This document shows positions 32,774 through 42,632 of a DNA stretch of 64,000 bases, piece after piece. Under the pieces are notes generated by a model that made no database searches, was not told the DNA's origin, and saw only the letters and a program-made list of their open reading frames with translations. This DNA comes from Chlamydiales bacterium (GTDB lineage: Bacteria > Chlamydiota > Chlamydiia > Chlamydiales > Simkaniaceae), in the NCBI GenBank assembly GCA_024233395.1, contig JACKPR010000002.1:62001-126000 (forward strand), written 5' to 3'. Position 1 is the first letter of the stretch. Every line of letters begins with the position of its first letter. The translations under genes were made by a program, and so were the position numbers.

Positions 32774-33486
32774 TGATCCGCCCTTTTGAAATCTTAGGTA
32801 AAACCAGAGCTTTCTTTGTGGGCCCTCGCCTTGAAGAAGGCCCCCTTCCTACGTTGATTTATTTTGCCCTTTCTGCTGAAGATAGTTTAGAGCGCGATCC
32901 CTTTAACCAACCTGTTCAGTTTTTAGAAGGTCTTCCCTTAAGAATTTTTTCAATAACTCTTCCTGGGCATGAAAATAATCTCCCTCCAGAAGATGCATTA
33001 AATGTATGGGAAGAACGTATGAAAAAAGGAGATCCTGTCATCCCCCCTTTTGTAGATTCAGTTTTAGAAGTTCTAAAACACCTTCGCCCTCATATTCAAG
33101 ACAAAAAGTTGGCAGTAGCCGGCCTTTCGCGTGGAGCTTATATTGCTTGTCATGTGGCAGCTGCTTGTCCAGATATTTCTACTATTTTAGGCTTTGCTCC
33201 TCTTACTCAATTTCGCGTAGCAAAACACCTTGATCTTGAAACACTTATTCCTAACCTATATAATAGAACCATTCGCTTCTATATTGGAAATCATGACATG
33301 CGTGTAAGCACTGAGCAAGCATTTTCATTCATTTCAAAACTCGCAGCTGAAGCGCATAAGAATAGGATCCGCTCTTCTCCTATAGAACTCTTGATTGGGC
33401 CTTCTATTGGTTATCAAGGACATGGAACCTCACCTGAAATTTTCAAAGCTGGAGCTGAATGGATCAAAGGAGTACTTCTTACATGA
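32770..33486 (+). CDS. Alpha/beta-hydrolase fold protein
   Basis: A single alpha/beta-hydrolase domain of 238 residues. The nucleophile elbow is VAGLSRGAYIA (Ser at about 118), the acid is likely in YIGNHDMRVS, and the His in SIGYQGHGTSPE near the end, giving Ser-Asp-His in order. FSITLPGHENN is a typical oxyanion-side loop. The substrate is unknown; carboxylesterase or peptidase activity is possible. It is coupled to pcnB by a 4-base overlap and followed 10 bases later by lpxB, so the three are an operon. Confidence 0.75.
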   Translation: MMIRPFEILGKTRAFFVGPRLEEGPLPTLIYFALSAEDSLERDPFNQPVQFLEGLPLRIFSITLPGHENNLPPEDALNVWEERMKKGDPVIPPFVDSVLEVLKHLRPHIQDKKLAVAGLSRGAYIACHVAAACPDISTILGFAPLTQFRVAKHLDLETLIPNLYNRTIRFYIGNHDMRVSTEQAFSFISKLAAEAHKNRIRSSPIELLIGPSIGYQGHGTSPEIFKAGAEWIKGVLLT

Positions 33487-33496
33487 GGATAGATTC

Positions 33497-34633
33497 ATGA
33501 GTTATGATCTTTTTATTTTTGCTGGAGAAGTCAGTGGTGATCTTCATGGAGAAAAACTCCTTAAAGAACTCTATGCTTTAAATCCAAAGCTCAAGGTTAA
33601 AGGAGTTGGGGGACCCAAAATGCGAGCTGTAGGAATGGACTGCATCCTTCCTATGGAAGAATTCCAAGTCATGGGATTTATTGATATCTTATCTTCCCTT
33701 CCTAAGTTGTATAAGAAATTCAAGAGAATTAAAGAAGAGATCTTAGGAAATGTGCCAAAAGGGGTCATTACAATAGATTACCCTGGGTTTAACCTACGAA
33801 TGGCAAAAGCTCTTGCTAAAAAGGGCTGCTCAGCAAAACGTATCCATTATATTTGTCCCACAGTTTGGGCTTGGGGTAAAGGAAGAATCTCAACTATGGA
33901 ACGCTCTTTAGATCAAGTCTTAACCATTCTTCCTTTTGAAGCCAACCTCTTTTCAAAAGATCGACTGGATGCCACCTATGTAGGACATCCTTTGATTTCA
34001 AGAATTGGAAATCATTGTTATGAGCCCCACTGGAACAACCAATATGGAATTGAGAGTGAGCGTCCTATTCTTTCTATTTTTCCCGGTAGTCGAGAAAAAG
34101 AAATCCGACGTAATTTTCCTATTCAAATAAAAGTCGCCAAAAAAATTCAAAAGGAAAATCAAGACCTCTTGATTGCTATTTCTTGTTCTGATGAAAGATT
34201 TCTTCCCCTTCTTAAACAACATGGGGAAGACCTTATGATTATTAAACCAGAGCATTCGTACGAACTCATGCGAGCCTCTCATCTCGCAATTGCAACCTCA
34301 GGAACCGTAACTCTTGAACTCGCTCTTCATCATATTCCAACAGTCGTCACTTATGCCATCAATCCTTTGGATGTCTTTATTGCTCAAAATATTTTCCGGA
34401 TCGATCTTCCCCACTTTGCTCTTCCCAATATTATTTTTAGTGGAGAACTTTTCCCAGAACTTTTTGGTCCTCATCTAAAAGAAGAAACCCTTTACCGAAA
34501 AGCCCAAGAGTTCATGCTCAGTGAATACATCCGTTCCAATTGTATTGAGAAATGTAAAAAACTAAAAAACTTTCTGGGAAAAAAAGACGCGAGCAAAGAG
34601 GCTGCTCGCGCTATCATAGAGTCCCTTAATTAA
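33497..34633 (+). CDS. lpxB: Lipid A disaccharide synthase
   Basis: GT19 enzyme that joins UDP-diacylglucosamine and lipid X in lipid A synthesis at the inner membrane. Typical stretches are IFAGEVSGDLHGEKLL at the start, VMGFIDILSSLP, VITIDYPGFNLRMAK, YICPTVWAWGKGRI, YVGHPL, ILSIFPGSREKEIRRN and ATSGTVTLELAL. I start at 33497, where the ATG lies in GGATAGATTCATG; this gives 378 residues and removes a nonhomologous upstream extension that overlaps the hydrolase gene. The protein meets a convergent unknown gene with a 4-base overlap. Confidence 0.95.
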   Translation: MSYDLFIFAGEVSGDLHGEKLLKELYALNPKLKVKGVGGPKMRAVGMDCILPMEEFQVMGFIDILSSLPKLYKKFKRIKEEILGNVPKGVITIDYPGFNLRMAKALAKKGCSAKRIHYICPTVWAWGKGRISTMERSLDQVLTILPFEANLFSKDRLDATYVGHPLISRIGNHCYEPHWNNQYGIESERPILSIFPGSREKEIRRNFPIQIKVAKKIQKENQDLLIAISCSDERFLPLLKQHGEDLMIIKPEHSYELMRASHLAIATSGTVTLELALHHIPTVVTYAINPLDVFIAQNIFRIDLPHFALPNIIFSGELFPELFGPHLKEETLYRKAQEFMLSEYIRSNCIEKCKKLKNFLGKKDASKEAARAIIESLN

Positions 34634-35100
34634 TAAGGGCGTTCTTCGGTCTCAAGCTTACCAAAAACCCTTGGGAAAACTTGCCACTCAACAAGACCCA
34701 ATCTAAAACCAAGATCCTTATAACAACCAGAAAGAGCTAAAGCTCCAAGAGTTTTGAAAGCAGCAGTCGCAAAGTCTCTAGTAAAAGGGGTGCGGTAGTT
34801 CGTCTTAAGAGCCTCAACTCCAGAAACAAAAAACTTACCCGACCAAAAGAGAACGGTTGCGGGCGCTGAAATGAGTGCACCTGCGATGGTCGTTCTAGTT
34901 GCATCAGTATTATATTTCTTCATTCCATAGTAAATCGCCCCTGCTAGAGCAATACGAGAAAGTGCATATGCAACTACTTTTACAGCAGTACGAAAGTCAT
35001 CATTATCAAATTTGTACTCGTCTGCTTTTACTGCTTTATATAGATTAGCAGCGATGTCTGTTAGTGGTTGAGGACTAACATAGTGTATCCATTGAGTCAT
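34630..35100 (-). CDS. Hypothetical membrane-associated protein, 156 residues
   Basis: Not recognised. It has a GGAGG 7 bases before its ATG, so it is surely translated. Hydrophobic stretches at about 40-60 (AVKVVAYALSRIALAGAIYYG) and 70-95 (TIAGALISAPATVLFWSGKFFVSG) and a third near 115-125 suggest a small membrane protein. The end is charged. It has no clear relative in the window. It could be an inclusion-membrane or inner-membrane protein; this is only a guess from the hydrophobic pairs. Confidence 0.55.
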   Translation of the reverse strand: MTQWIHYVSPQPLTDIAANLYKAVKADEYKFDNDDFRTAVKVVAYALSRIALAGAIYYGMKKYNTDATRTTIAGALISAPATVLFWSGKFFVSGVEALKTNYRTPFTRDFATAAFKTLGALALSGCYKDLGFRLGLVEWQVFPRVFGKLETEERPY

Positions 35101-35187
35101 TGTATTTCCTCCTTTAGATAAGGCTTTATAAAGGAAGCATTCTAACTGTATAATAATTTTTTAATCAAAGTTTTTTTTTAAATTGAA

Positions 35188-35249
35188 GAACCTATCCTGA
35201 TGCAAGATATCAAAAAATAAACCTATCCTGAATTCAAGGATAGGTTCAT
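35188..35249. repeat. Cluster of three dispersed-motif copies with a hairpin
   Basis: Two minus-oriented copies (GAACCTATCCTGA at 35188 and AACCTATCCTGA at 35220) are followed by a plus copy (GGATAGGTTCAT at 35238). The last two form a 10-bp hairpin, AACCTATCCT with AGGATAGGTT, around GAATTCA. It lies just upstream of the DUF177 gene. Confidence 0.65.
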
Positions 35250-35316
35250 AATCGCTGTTGGAGTAGTTCTTTCTATATTGATGTTTATCTTGATTTTGTC
35301 TAAACTTTATTCTCGT

Positions 35317-35758
35317 ATGAGAAGTTTTCTTAAAATTTATATTGACCGTCTTGGAGATGGCCAGACAGAAAGGAATTGAAGAAACCCTATCTCCTGAAAT
35401 CATGGATGTCCATGAAAAGGATCTTCAGTTTAAACACCCTGTCCAGCTCTCTGGAAAAGCTTATCTAGCTGAGGATCACTTGATTATTCAGCTTAAAATT
35501 AAGACCGAGGCTGAGATGCCTTGCCTAATTTGCAATGAGCCTATCCAAAAAAAAATTGTGATTTCTTCTTTTTATCACACAGAAGAAGTTGCAAATATTA
35601 AAGGGCATATTTACGATTATACAGATCCCATGAGAGAAGCGATTTTACTAGAAGTCCCTTCTTTTGTAGAATGTATGGGAAACTGTCCCAAGCGGGCTGA
35701 ATTAAAAAGTTATTTAGATAAAGGGGAAACTCAGTTTCCCTTTGCAGACCTCAAATAG
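35317..35758 (+). CDS. DUF177 (YceD) family protein, frameshifted near its start
   Basis: YceD-like protein encoded before rpmF in many bacteria, linked to 23S rRNA accumulation. Most of it is open from 35342 to 35758: EKDLQFKHPVQLSGKAYL, then AEMPCLICNEPIQKK and FVECMGNCPKRAEL with its paired Cys. The natural N-terminus, MRSFLKIYIDRLGDGQTE, is in another frame starting at 35317 and hits TGA at 35377. Removing one base from GAAAGG (35368-35373) joins the two. An ATG at 35281 could extend it further. It precedes rpmF by 10 bases. Confidence 0.7.
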
Positions 35759-35768
35759 GAGTAGAACA

Positions 35769-35954
35769 GTGGCAGTCCCACGTAATCGACATTCAAACGC
35801 GCGAAAAAATAGTAAACGTGCACACCATGCAAAAAAAGAGAAACATGTTTCAAGTTGCTCAAACTGCGGAAAAATGCACCTCCCCCACCGTATGTGCCCC
35901 TTCTGTGGATACTACGGAGGACGTGCAATCCTCTCGGAAGAAACGGCAGAGTAA
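35769..35954 (+). CDS. rpmF: 50S ribosomal protein L32
   Basis: A 61-residue zinc-ribbon type L32: it begins AVPRNRHSNARKNSKRAHHA and has the two Cys pairs CSNCGKMHLPHRMCPFCG. The start is GTG at 35769, with AGGAG 7 bases upstream; the in-frame codons before it belong to the end of the DUF177 gene. The order DUF177-rpmF-plsX is the widespread bacterial arrangement. Confidence 0.95.
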   Translation: MAVPRNRHSNARKNSKRAHHAKKEKHVSSCSNCGKMHLPHRMCPFCGYYGGRAILSEETAE

Positions 35955-36941
35955 AGTTCCAACAATTGGAATTGATCTCTTAGGTGGGGATTTAAAAACA
36001 CCCGACCATGTCCTCGAAACTCTCCATGTTCTCTATTCAGAGATCAAGGCCCCTTTTGCCTTACACTTTTTGTTACCCCTGAGATGACAACAGCTATTGA
36101 AGCTTTTCGAAAAGCAAAAGGTCTTAAAGAACATGAACTTGAAGTCATCATCTCAGAAGAAGTCATCGAAATGGATGATGATCCTCTCCTTTCTATTCGA
36201 AAAAAAAGAGGGGCTTCTATGTTTAAGGGGATGCAGCTTCTAAAAGAAAAAAAAATCGATGCTCTTCTCTCAACAGGAAATACAGGTGCCCTCATAGCCA
36301 GCGCAACAATGACTCTTCCGATGCTTTCTGGAATTTCAAGAGCAGCTCTAATTACTCTTTTGCCCACACAAAAAGATCCTGTTGCAGTCATTGATGTCGG
36401 AGCAAACATTGAGTGTACTCCTGTCCATCTTATCCATTTTGCTAAGATGGGAATTGCCTACCAAAAAAGTAGGGGTATTAAAAAACCCATTGTTGGCCTT
36501 TTGAATATTGGAACAGAAGAAAAAAAAGGAAGACGTGAACTCCGTGAAACCTACCAACTTCTCCAAGAATTTAATCAACAAGAAACCCCTTTTGCTGGGA
36601 ATATTGAAGGAAAAGAGGTTTTTACTGGAAATATCCATGTTCTTGTGACCGATGGCTTTACAGGAAATGTTTTTTTAAAAACAGCAGAGGGTATTTCTTC
36701 TTTTATCCTTGAAACAATGCATAAACATAAAAGTCTCATCCCTTTTTCTAAGCCTCTTCTTAAAAGGTTAGAAGAGGAACTTTATTCTGCCGAATATCCT
36801 GGTGCTATCCTCTGTGGTGTCGATGGGATTATTGTGAAGTGTCATGGAGATGCCTCCTCCGAAGCCGTTAAATATGGCTTCAAAGGAGCTCTCAAACTGG
36901 TTCAAAATGACTTTCTTTCTAAAATCAAATCCCAACTTTGA
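35923..36941 (+). CDS. plsX: Phosphate acyltransferase PlsX, frameshifted
   Basis: Converts acyl-ACP to acyl-phosphate at the start of phospholipid synthesis. The N-terminal part (VPTIGIDLLGGDLKTPDHVL) is in one frame up to about 36069; the rest (FVTPEMTTAIEAFRKAKG, LLSTGNTGALIASATMTL, DVGANIECTPVHLIHFA, VTDGFTGNVFLKTAEG) is in the next. One T added to the T5 run at 36067-36071 restores LHFFVTPEM and an intact protein. No ATG precedes the conserved start; GTG at 35923 behind GGAGG is my choice, within the end of rpmF. Confidence 0.88.
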
Positions 36942-37065
36942 GAATTTGACGACCTTTCTAAATAAAATTTTTCTTACAAAATAGAGTTTACTGGAATCCT
37001 TGAAATAGATTGTTGAATAATGTATGATTGGAGTTTGCAAAATCTCACACGCACTGGTGAAACCG

Positions 37066-38610
37066 ATGAAAGAAATTCTTCTAAATGTGACCTCTAAGGA
37101 AAAACGATGCGCAATATTAAAGTTTGGAAAACTTCAAGATCTGATTGTTGAGCGAAAATCTAATAGACAGCTTACCGGGAATATTTACCGGGGAGAAGTC
37201 ATCAATATTCTGCACAACATCCAATCAGCTTTTATTGCTATCAACGAAGGGGAAAATGGCTTTATTCATATCAGCGATATCGTTGAGAATACTCAGAAAT
37301 TCCAAGAAATGTTTGATATGGAATTTGAGTGGGATTACGACGTCAGCTCTATTAAAACACGTGAATTAAAAGATGCTGACATCTCAAAGTTCATGGAAAT
37401 TGGACATTCTGTTCTTGTTCAAGTTGTTAAAGAGCCTATTGGATCAAAAGGGGCTCGCCTGACTTCAAATATAACGATTCCTGGTCGCTTCCTCGTTCTC
37501 CTCCCTAATACTCCACATAGAGGAGTATCGAGAAAAATTACAGACCGTTCTGAAAGAGACAGGCTTAAAAAAATCATCCGAGCTTTTGAAATGCCTCAAA
37601 AGATGGGATTGATCTGTCGGACTGCAAGTGCAAGTGCTTCTACAGATGAGCTCATTGCTGAAGCTACAGAGCTTTTAGCAACATGGGAAAAAATTCAGGA
37701 AGACTTCAAAAAAACGGAAGAACCTTCTTGTCTTTATAGAGAATCCGACCTCGTAAAAAAAGCCGTCCTTAAAGCAATCAATAAAAAATTTACACGGATG
37801 CTTGTCGACGACTATAAAACCTATCAATATTGTCGTCAGATCTATAGCCGTTATGAGGGAGACCATGTCCTAAAGCTTGAATGTTATCGAGATAAAATCC
37901 CGATGTTTGATCGTTTTGCTGTAGAAAATGAAATTGAGCGATGTTTAAGACGAAAAATTTGGCTTCAAAGTGGTGGATATCTCTTTTTTGACAAAACCGA
38001 GGCGATGTACACAATTGACGTAAACTCTGGAAGAAGTACCTCGTCAAATGAAAATATTGACGTTGAAGAGACGCTTGTCCGTATCAACATGGAAGCCGCT
38101 GAGGAAATTGCTCGCCAACTCCGCATTCGGAATATTGGAGGACTTGTTATTTGTGACTTTATAGATATGCGGTACCGCAGAAACCAAAGAAGAGTTCTCG
38201 ATACATTAAAAGAGGCCATGAAAGAAGACTCTGCAAAGTGTACGATTTTAGGAATGAGTGACTTTGGACTTGTGGAAATGACACGTCAACGAACGAGAGA
38301 GTCATTGATACAGACCCTTTTTGTCCATTGTCCCTACTGCAGCGGAAAAGGAATGATCAAAAATTTCGAGAGCACTTCTATTGAAATCGAACGCGCAATA
38401 AAAAAACTCATGACAATGCACAAGCAGCAGCAATTAGAACTTGTTGTACACCCTCAGATGTATGACTTCCTTTCTAAGAATGATTTAAACCTTCTTTTAA
38501 AACTTGCTAAGAAATGGAAAGGTGAAATTTCATTTAAAAAGAATGATGAGCTTCATTTAAATGGTTTTGAATTTTATTCCCTTGCAGATGGACAAAAAAT
38601 TGAATGGTAA
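37066..38610 (+). CDS. rng: Ribonuclease G (RNase E/G family)
   Basis: Endoribonuclease for rRNA and mRNA processing. An S1 domain starts the protein (NIYRGEVINILHNIQSAFIAI, ENGFIHISDI). The catalytic DNase I-like part has MYTIDVNSGRSTSS and GLVICDFIDMRYRRN with the two metal-binding Asp, followed by MSDFGLVEMTRQRTRESL and a Zn-link-like CPYCSGKGMIKN. At 514 residues it is RNase G-like, without the long RNase E tail. I start at MKEILLNV (37066); an ATG-like start at 37024 adds 14 unlikely residues. Confidence 0.92.
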   Translation: MKEILLNVTSKEKRCAILKFGKLQDLIVERKSNRQLTGNIYRGEVINILHNIQSAFIAINEGENGFIHISDIVENTQKFQEMFDMEFEWDYDVSSIKTRELKDADISKFMEIGHSVLVQVVKEPIGSKGARLTSNITIPGRFLVLLPNTPHRGVSRKITDRSERDRLKKIIRAFEMPQKMGLICRTASASASTDELIAEATELLATWEKIQEDFKKTEEPSCLYRESDLVKKAVLKAINKKFTRMLVDDYKTYQYCRQIYSRYEGDHVLKLECYRDKIPMFDRFAVENEIERCLRRKIWLQSGGYLFFDKTEAMYTIDVNSGRSTSSNENIDVEETLVRINMEAAEEIARQLRIRNIGGLVICDFIDMRYRRNQRRVLDTLKEAMKEDSAKCTILGMSDFGLVEMTRQRTRESLIQTLFVHCPYCSGKGMIKNFESTSIEIERAIKKLMTMHKQQQLELVVHPQMYDFLSKNDLNLLLKLAKKWKGEISFKKNDELHLNGFEFYSLADGQKIEW

Positions 38611-39649
38611 ATTCGAAAAGCTTTTAGAAAAAATCGAAGATCTTGTTTCTTCGAAAGTCATTCCAGAAAAATATCCCCAAATTTTTCGGGAATTTTTGAA
38701 TAGTTATCAAGAAGTCATTATTGAACATGGAGAAGATCCAGAAAATTACATCGGGATCTTTGATACTTTTATTGAACTTGTTAAAGAGGGCTTTAAAAAA
38801 CCGTTTACTTTTGAACCTTATCACGAAAAAATCCGTGCTCCTTTTGATTATTATAAATTTGGAATCGATTTTCTTCGTCCCCTAGTTGATCTCCCTAATT
38901 CTACTGTATCTGGTGCCATTAATCTTGAATACATGGAATCTTTCCTGAAGAAAAAAGAAAATGTCATCCTTTTTGCCAACCATCAAATCGAAGCCGATCC
39001 TCAAGCCATTAGTATCCTCCTTGAGAAAATGTACCCCAAATTTGCTGAAGAACTCATCTTTGTTGCAGGAACCCGTGTTACCTCTGATCCTTTAGCAATC
39101 CCCTTTAGTATGGGGCGCAATCTTCTCTGTATTCATTCGAAAAAATATATCGATAATCCTCCTGAACAAAAGCATGAAAAACAAATGCACAACAAGCGAA
39201 CAATGGAAAGGATGGTTGAACTCCTCGCAGAAGGAGGACATGCCATTTATGTTGCACCAAGTGGAGGAAGAGATCGAACAAATGCACAAGGAATCATTGA
39301 AGTTGCTCCTTTCGATCCTCAAAGTATTGAAATGTTCTATCTTATGGCACAAAAAGGGAAAACTCCCACCCACTTTTACCCTCTTGCCCTTTCTACCTAT
39401 CATCTTCTCCCCCCTCCTGAAACCACAGAAATAGAATTAGGTGAAACACGCGTTACACGTGGAGGAGCTATTCATCTACATTTTGGAGAAGAAGTAGATA
39501 TGGAGAATTTTCCAGGAGCTGAAGGAACAATGGATAAAAAAGATAAAAGACGTATTCGAGCAGAATATCTATGGAACTGCGTCAAAAAGAATACCAAAAG
39601 TTCCCCAAATAGTTTCATGAAAAGTGAAAAACCTGTAATTTATAGCTAA
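38588..39649 (+). CDS. plsB: Soluble glycerol-3-phosphate acyltransferase, plant plastid type
   Basis: Transfers the first acyl chain to glycerol 3-phosphate. The acyltransferase box NH-x4-D is seen in LFANHQIEADPQAISILL, and the substrate box in HAIYVAPSGGRDRTNAQG, both as in chloroplast GPATs and chlamydial PlsB and unlike the large E. coli enzyme. The 353-residue form has no membrane segment. I start at MDKKLNGKFEK (38588), overlapping rng by 23 bases. It follows rng and precedes the protease, an order I recall from Chlamydia. Confidence 0.88.
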   Translation: MDKKLNGKFEKLLEKIEDLVSSKVIPEKYPQIFREFLNSYQEVIIEHGEDPENYIGIFDTFIELVKEGFKKPFTFEPYHEKIRAPFDYYKFGIDFLRPLVDLPNSTVSGAINLEYMESFLKKKENVILFANHQIEADPQAISILLEKMYPKFAEELIFVAGTRVTSDPLAIPFSMGRNLLCIHSKKYIDNPPEQKHEKQMHNKRTMERMVELLAEGGHAIYVAPSGGRDRTNAQGIIEVAPFDPQSIEMFYLMAQKGKTPTHFYPLALSTYHLLPPPETTEIELGETRVTRGGAIHLHFGEEVDMENFPGAEGTMDKKDKRRIRAEYLWNCVKKNTKSSPNSFMKSEKPVIYS

Positions 39650-39687
39650 AACAGTTTATAGGGATGATTTAAACTGTTTTAGCTATA
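39641..39687. other. Perfect 18-bp inverted repeat after plsB
   Basis: TATAGCTAAAACAGTTTA (39641-39658) pairs exactly with TAAACTGTTTTAGCTATA (39670-39687), with an 11-base loop. It includes the stop codon of plsB and ends about 35 bases before the protease start. There is no T-run after it on the plus strand, so it is not a standard terminator. Confidence 0.7.
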
Positions 39688-39721
39688 GTGAAAATATTAC
39701 CCAAACCATTGCGAGAAAATT

Positions 39722-42615
39722 ATGAAAACTCTGATCCTTTCTTTAGTCTGTATAACATCTCTTATTTGGGCAGATAGCTCTAAAGGGTATGAAGAAGTCC
39801 AAGATCAGTGCGATCTTAAAATCCTGACTCGATCTCTTTCTGAAAGGAAAACTGCAAAAATTCGTCTTAACAATGGGCTAGAAGCTTACCTCATCTCTGA
39901 TCCTAAAGCCGATCAATCCGCAGCAGCTCTTTCGATGGAAGTCGGCTCTTGGAATGATGATCCTCAATATGCAGGAATTGCCCACTTTTTAGAACACCTT
40001 CTCTTTATGGGTTCAGAAACCTACCCGGAAGAAAATTCCTATGATAAACAAGTTTGGGACAATGGCGGGACCTTAAATGCATACACTGCTCCAGATCGGA
40101 CCGTTTATATTTTCTCGGTTAATAATGATGCTTTTTTGACAACTCTAGATATGTTTTCCCACATGTTTGTGGATCCTCTCTTTAACCCTTCAGGGATTAA
40201 AAGAGAGCTTCATGCTGTCGATCAAGAACATGATAAAAATATTGAAAGTGATGGATCGCGCCTTTGGATGGTTTTTAAAGAAACAGGAAATCCTAACCAT
40301 CCTAATGCCCTTTTTAGCACAGGAAATGCAGAAACGCTTGGTGGAATTCCACAAAAGGAAGTGAAGCGTTGGCATAAAAATAATTACAGCTCAGACCGCG
40401 CCCATCTTGTTCTTTATTCGACTCTTCCGATCGAAGAACTAAAAGCTCAGACTGCTCGCCTTTTTTCCTCTGTTCCTCAATCAACAACTTCCATTACTCC
40501 TTCAAAAGAAAAGCTTTTTTCAGAAAAGCAAGAAGGAAACATCATCGCGGTTAAACCCTTTAAAGATCTCCGCTCACTTTCAATTGAATGGGAACTCTCT
40601 CCTGAATATGTGCAAAATTTCGACAACAAAGCACACAGCCTTTTAGGATACATCCTTGGAGGGCGCCATGCTTCTAGTCTCTATACCCAACTCAAAGATG
40701 AAGGGCTCATTGAAGATATCTCTTCAGGAATGATGCGTGCAGGAAAAGAAACGGGTCTTTTCTCTATTAGCTTTGACCTTACTCCTCAAGGAGCTGAACA
40801 ATTTGAAGTTGTCATAGAGCGATGCTTCCAAACATTAAACTCTTTAAAAGCTAGCGGCATCCCTCCCTACATCTTCAATGAAATGAAAACAATGGCAAAA
40901 ATCGACTATGAATTTCAATCGAGAGTGACTCCCTATGTTTTTGTTCAAAGCCATGCCCAGAATCTTATCGATGAGCCCCTTGAGACTTACCCTTTAAAAA
41001 CAACTCTCCCTACAACCTATAATGGAGAAGAAACTGAAAAATTTTTAGCAAACCTTACCCCAGAAAGTGCAGCTTATTTTGTGATTGCATCGCCAGAACT
41101 GACAGGAATTCATCCCGATAAAAAGGAAACTTGGACAGGTGCTGAATATGCGATCCGAAAAATCTCACCTGAAACCCTAATGGCTTGGAATACCCTTCCT
41201 GCGCACCCCAAAATTGCTCTTCCAATGCAAAATCACTTTATTCCAAATAATCTAAAACTCGTCACAAGTGAAGGGGATGGGACCATTTATGTAACACCTC
41301 GTCCTCAAAAACTCGTTGAAAATGACCGTGGAACTTTATATTTTTGGGAAGATACACAATACCAAGTTCCTGAAATCTCATGGATCTTGAATGTTTATAC
41401 TCCTTTAATTGATGGAACAGCTCGCCAAATCGTTCTCTTTGATCTCTTTTCTTATACCTTAGATGAAAAACTTGCTCCTACTCTCTCATTTGCTCAGCCT
41501 GCATCCTTGGGAATGAGTTGTTATCCCAATGACATGAAATTTTCTCTTCAGGTGGGTGGCTATAGTGAAAAAGCACCTCTCCTACTCAATGAAATATTAA
41601 AAGAACTAAAAAACTGTAAAATGACGAAGGAAGAGTTTGAACTCTATTCAGCCGCATTGAAAAGTAACTATGCAAATGTTGGTAAAGCAATGCCAATGAT
41701 CCAAGGTCTTGAGATTTACCAAAATCTCCTTTTTAATAACGCTCCGAAACATCCAGAGAAACTTGCTGCACTTCAAAACCTCACCTACGAAGATTATCTA
41801 TCCTTTGCAAATCACCTCTTAGATGACTGTTACATAGAAGCACTCTTCGCAGGAAATATGACAGAAAAAGAGGCTCATCAAACATGGACAACCATTCATG
41901 AAAAATTTGGAGCCAATCCTTATCCTAAGAAGGATCATGAGAAAAAACAAATGTTAACACTCTCAGCTTTTCAGGGACCTTATAAAATCCCTGCTCAAAC
42001 AGAATGTCTTGGGAATGCTGCCATTCTAATGATTCAACAAGGGGGGATGACTTTCCCAAAAAAAGCTTCCCACTCTATTTTAGGAACCGCTCTACAAGAA
42101 GATTTCTTCGATACACTCCGAACAAAGCAACAAACTGCCTATATCGCAAAAGCGATGAGTGCAGAAGAAGAAGAGCAGCTTTATAACCTCTTCCTAGTTC
42201 AATCAACTTCGCATCAGCCAGATGAACTCATTGCTCGATTTGAACTCTTTTTGGAAACCTATATCAAAGATTTTGAAACAATTCTTTCTGAAGGACGGTT
42301 TGAACTGATTAAGAGTAATGTCATTACTCTTTTAGAAACCCTCCTACTAATTTAGGACAAATGGCCAGTCAGCTCCATGCCCTTGCTTTTACCTACAAGG
42401 GGGACTTCGAAAGACGAGAAAAGTTGATTGCAGCCCTTAAAGATCTCACCTATGAAGACTTTAAGAAAGATACTGCCACATTCCTCTCGCGAAAAAACCC
42501 CAAGCGAATCGCTATTATGCTCGAAGGAAAGCAACCTGATGGAAAAGCCTTCCGCTATGAAGGAATTACTGCTGAAAACTTAAAAGTGGAAGGGACGTAT
42601 ATTTCTCTTCCTTAA
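39722..42615 (+). CDS. Exported insulinase-family (M16) metalloprotease, frameshifted near the end
   Basis: Periplasmic pitrilysin/insulysin-type protease. A signal peptide occupies residues 1-17. The inverted zinc motif HFLEH is at about 88-92, and the distal Glu in KRELHAVDQEHDKN about 75 residues later. Four M16 halves give about 960 residues, as in E. coli protease III. The frame ends at 42355 (LLETLLLI); the rest (GQMASQLHALAFTYKGDFE to 42615) follows in another frame. One C added to CCC at 42339-42341 gives LETPPTNLGQM and heals it. A motif-hairpin terminator follows. Confidence 0.9.
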
Positions 42616-42632
42616 AGCCTAGATAACTCTAT

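Noticed and set aside
35818..36087. Independent small gene overlapping rpmF
   Set aside because: Its second half is the N-terminus of PlsX and its first half is rpmF read out of frame.
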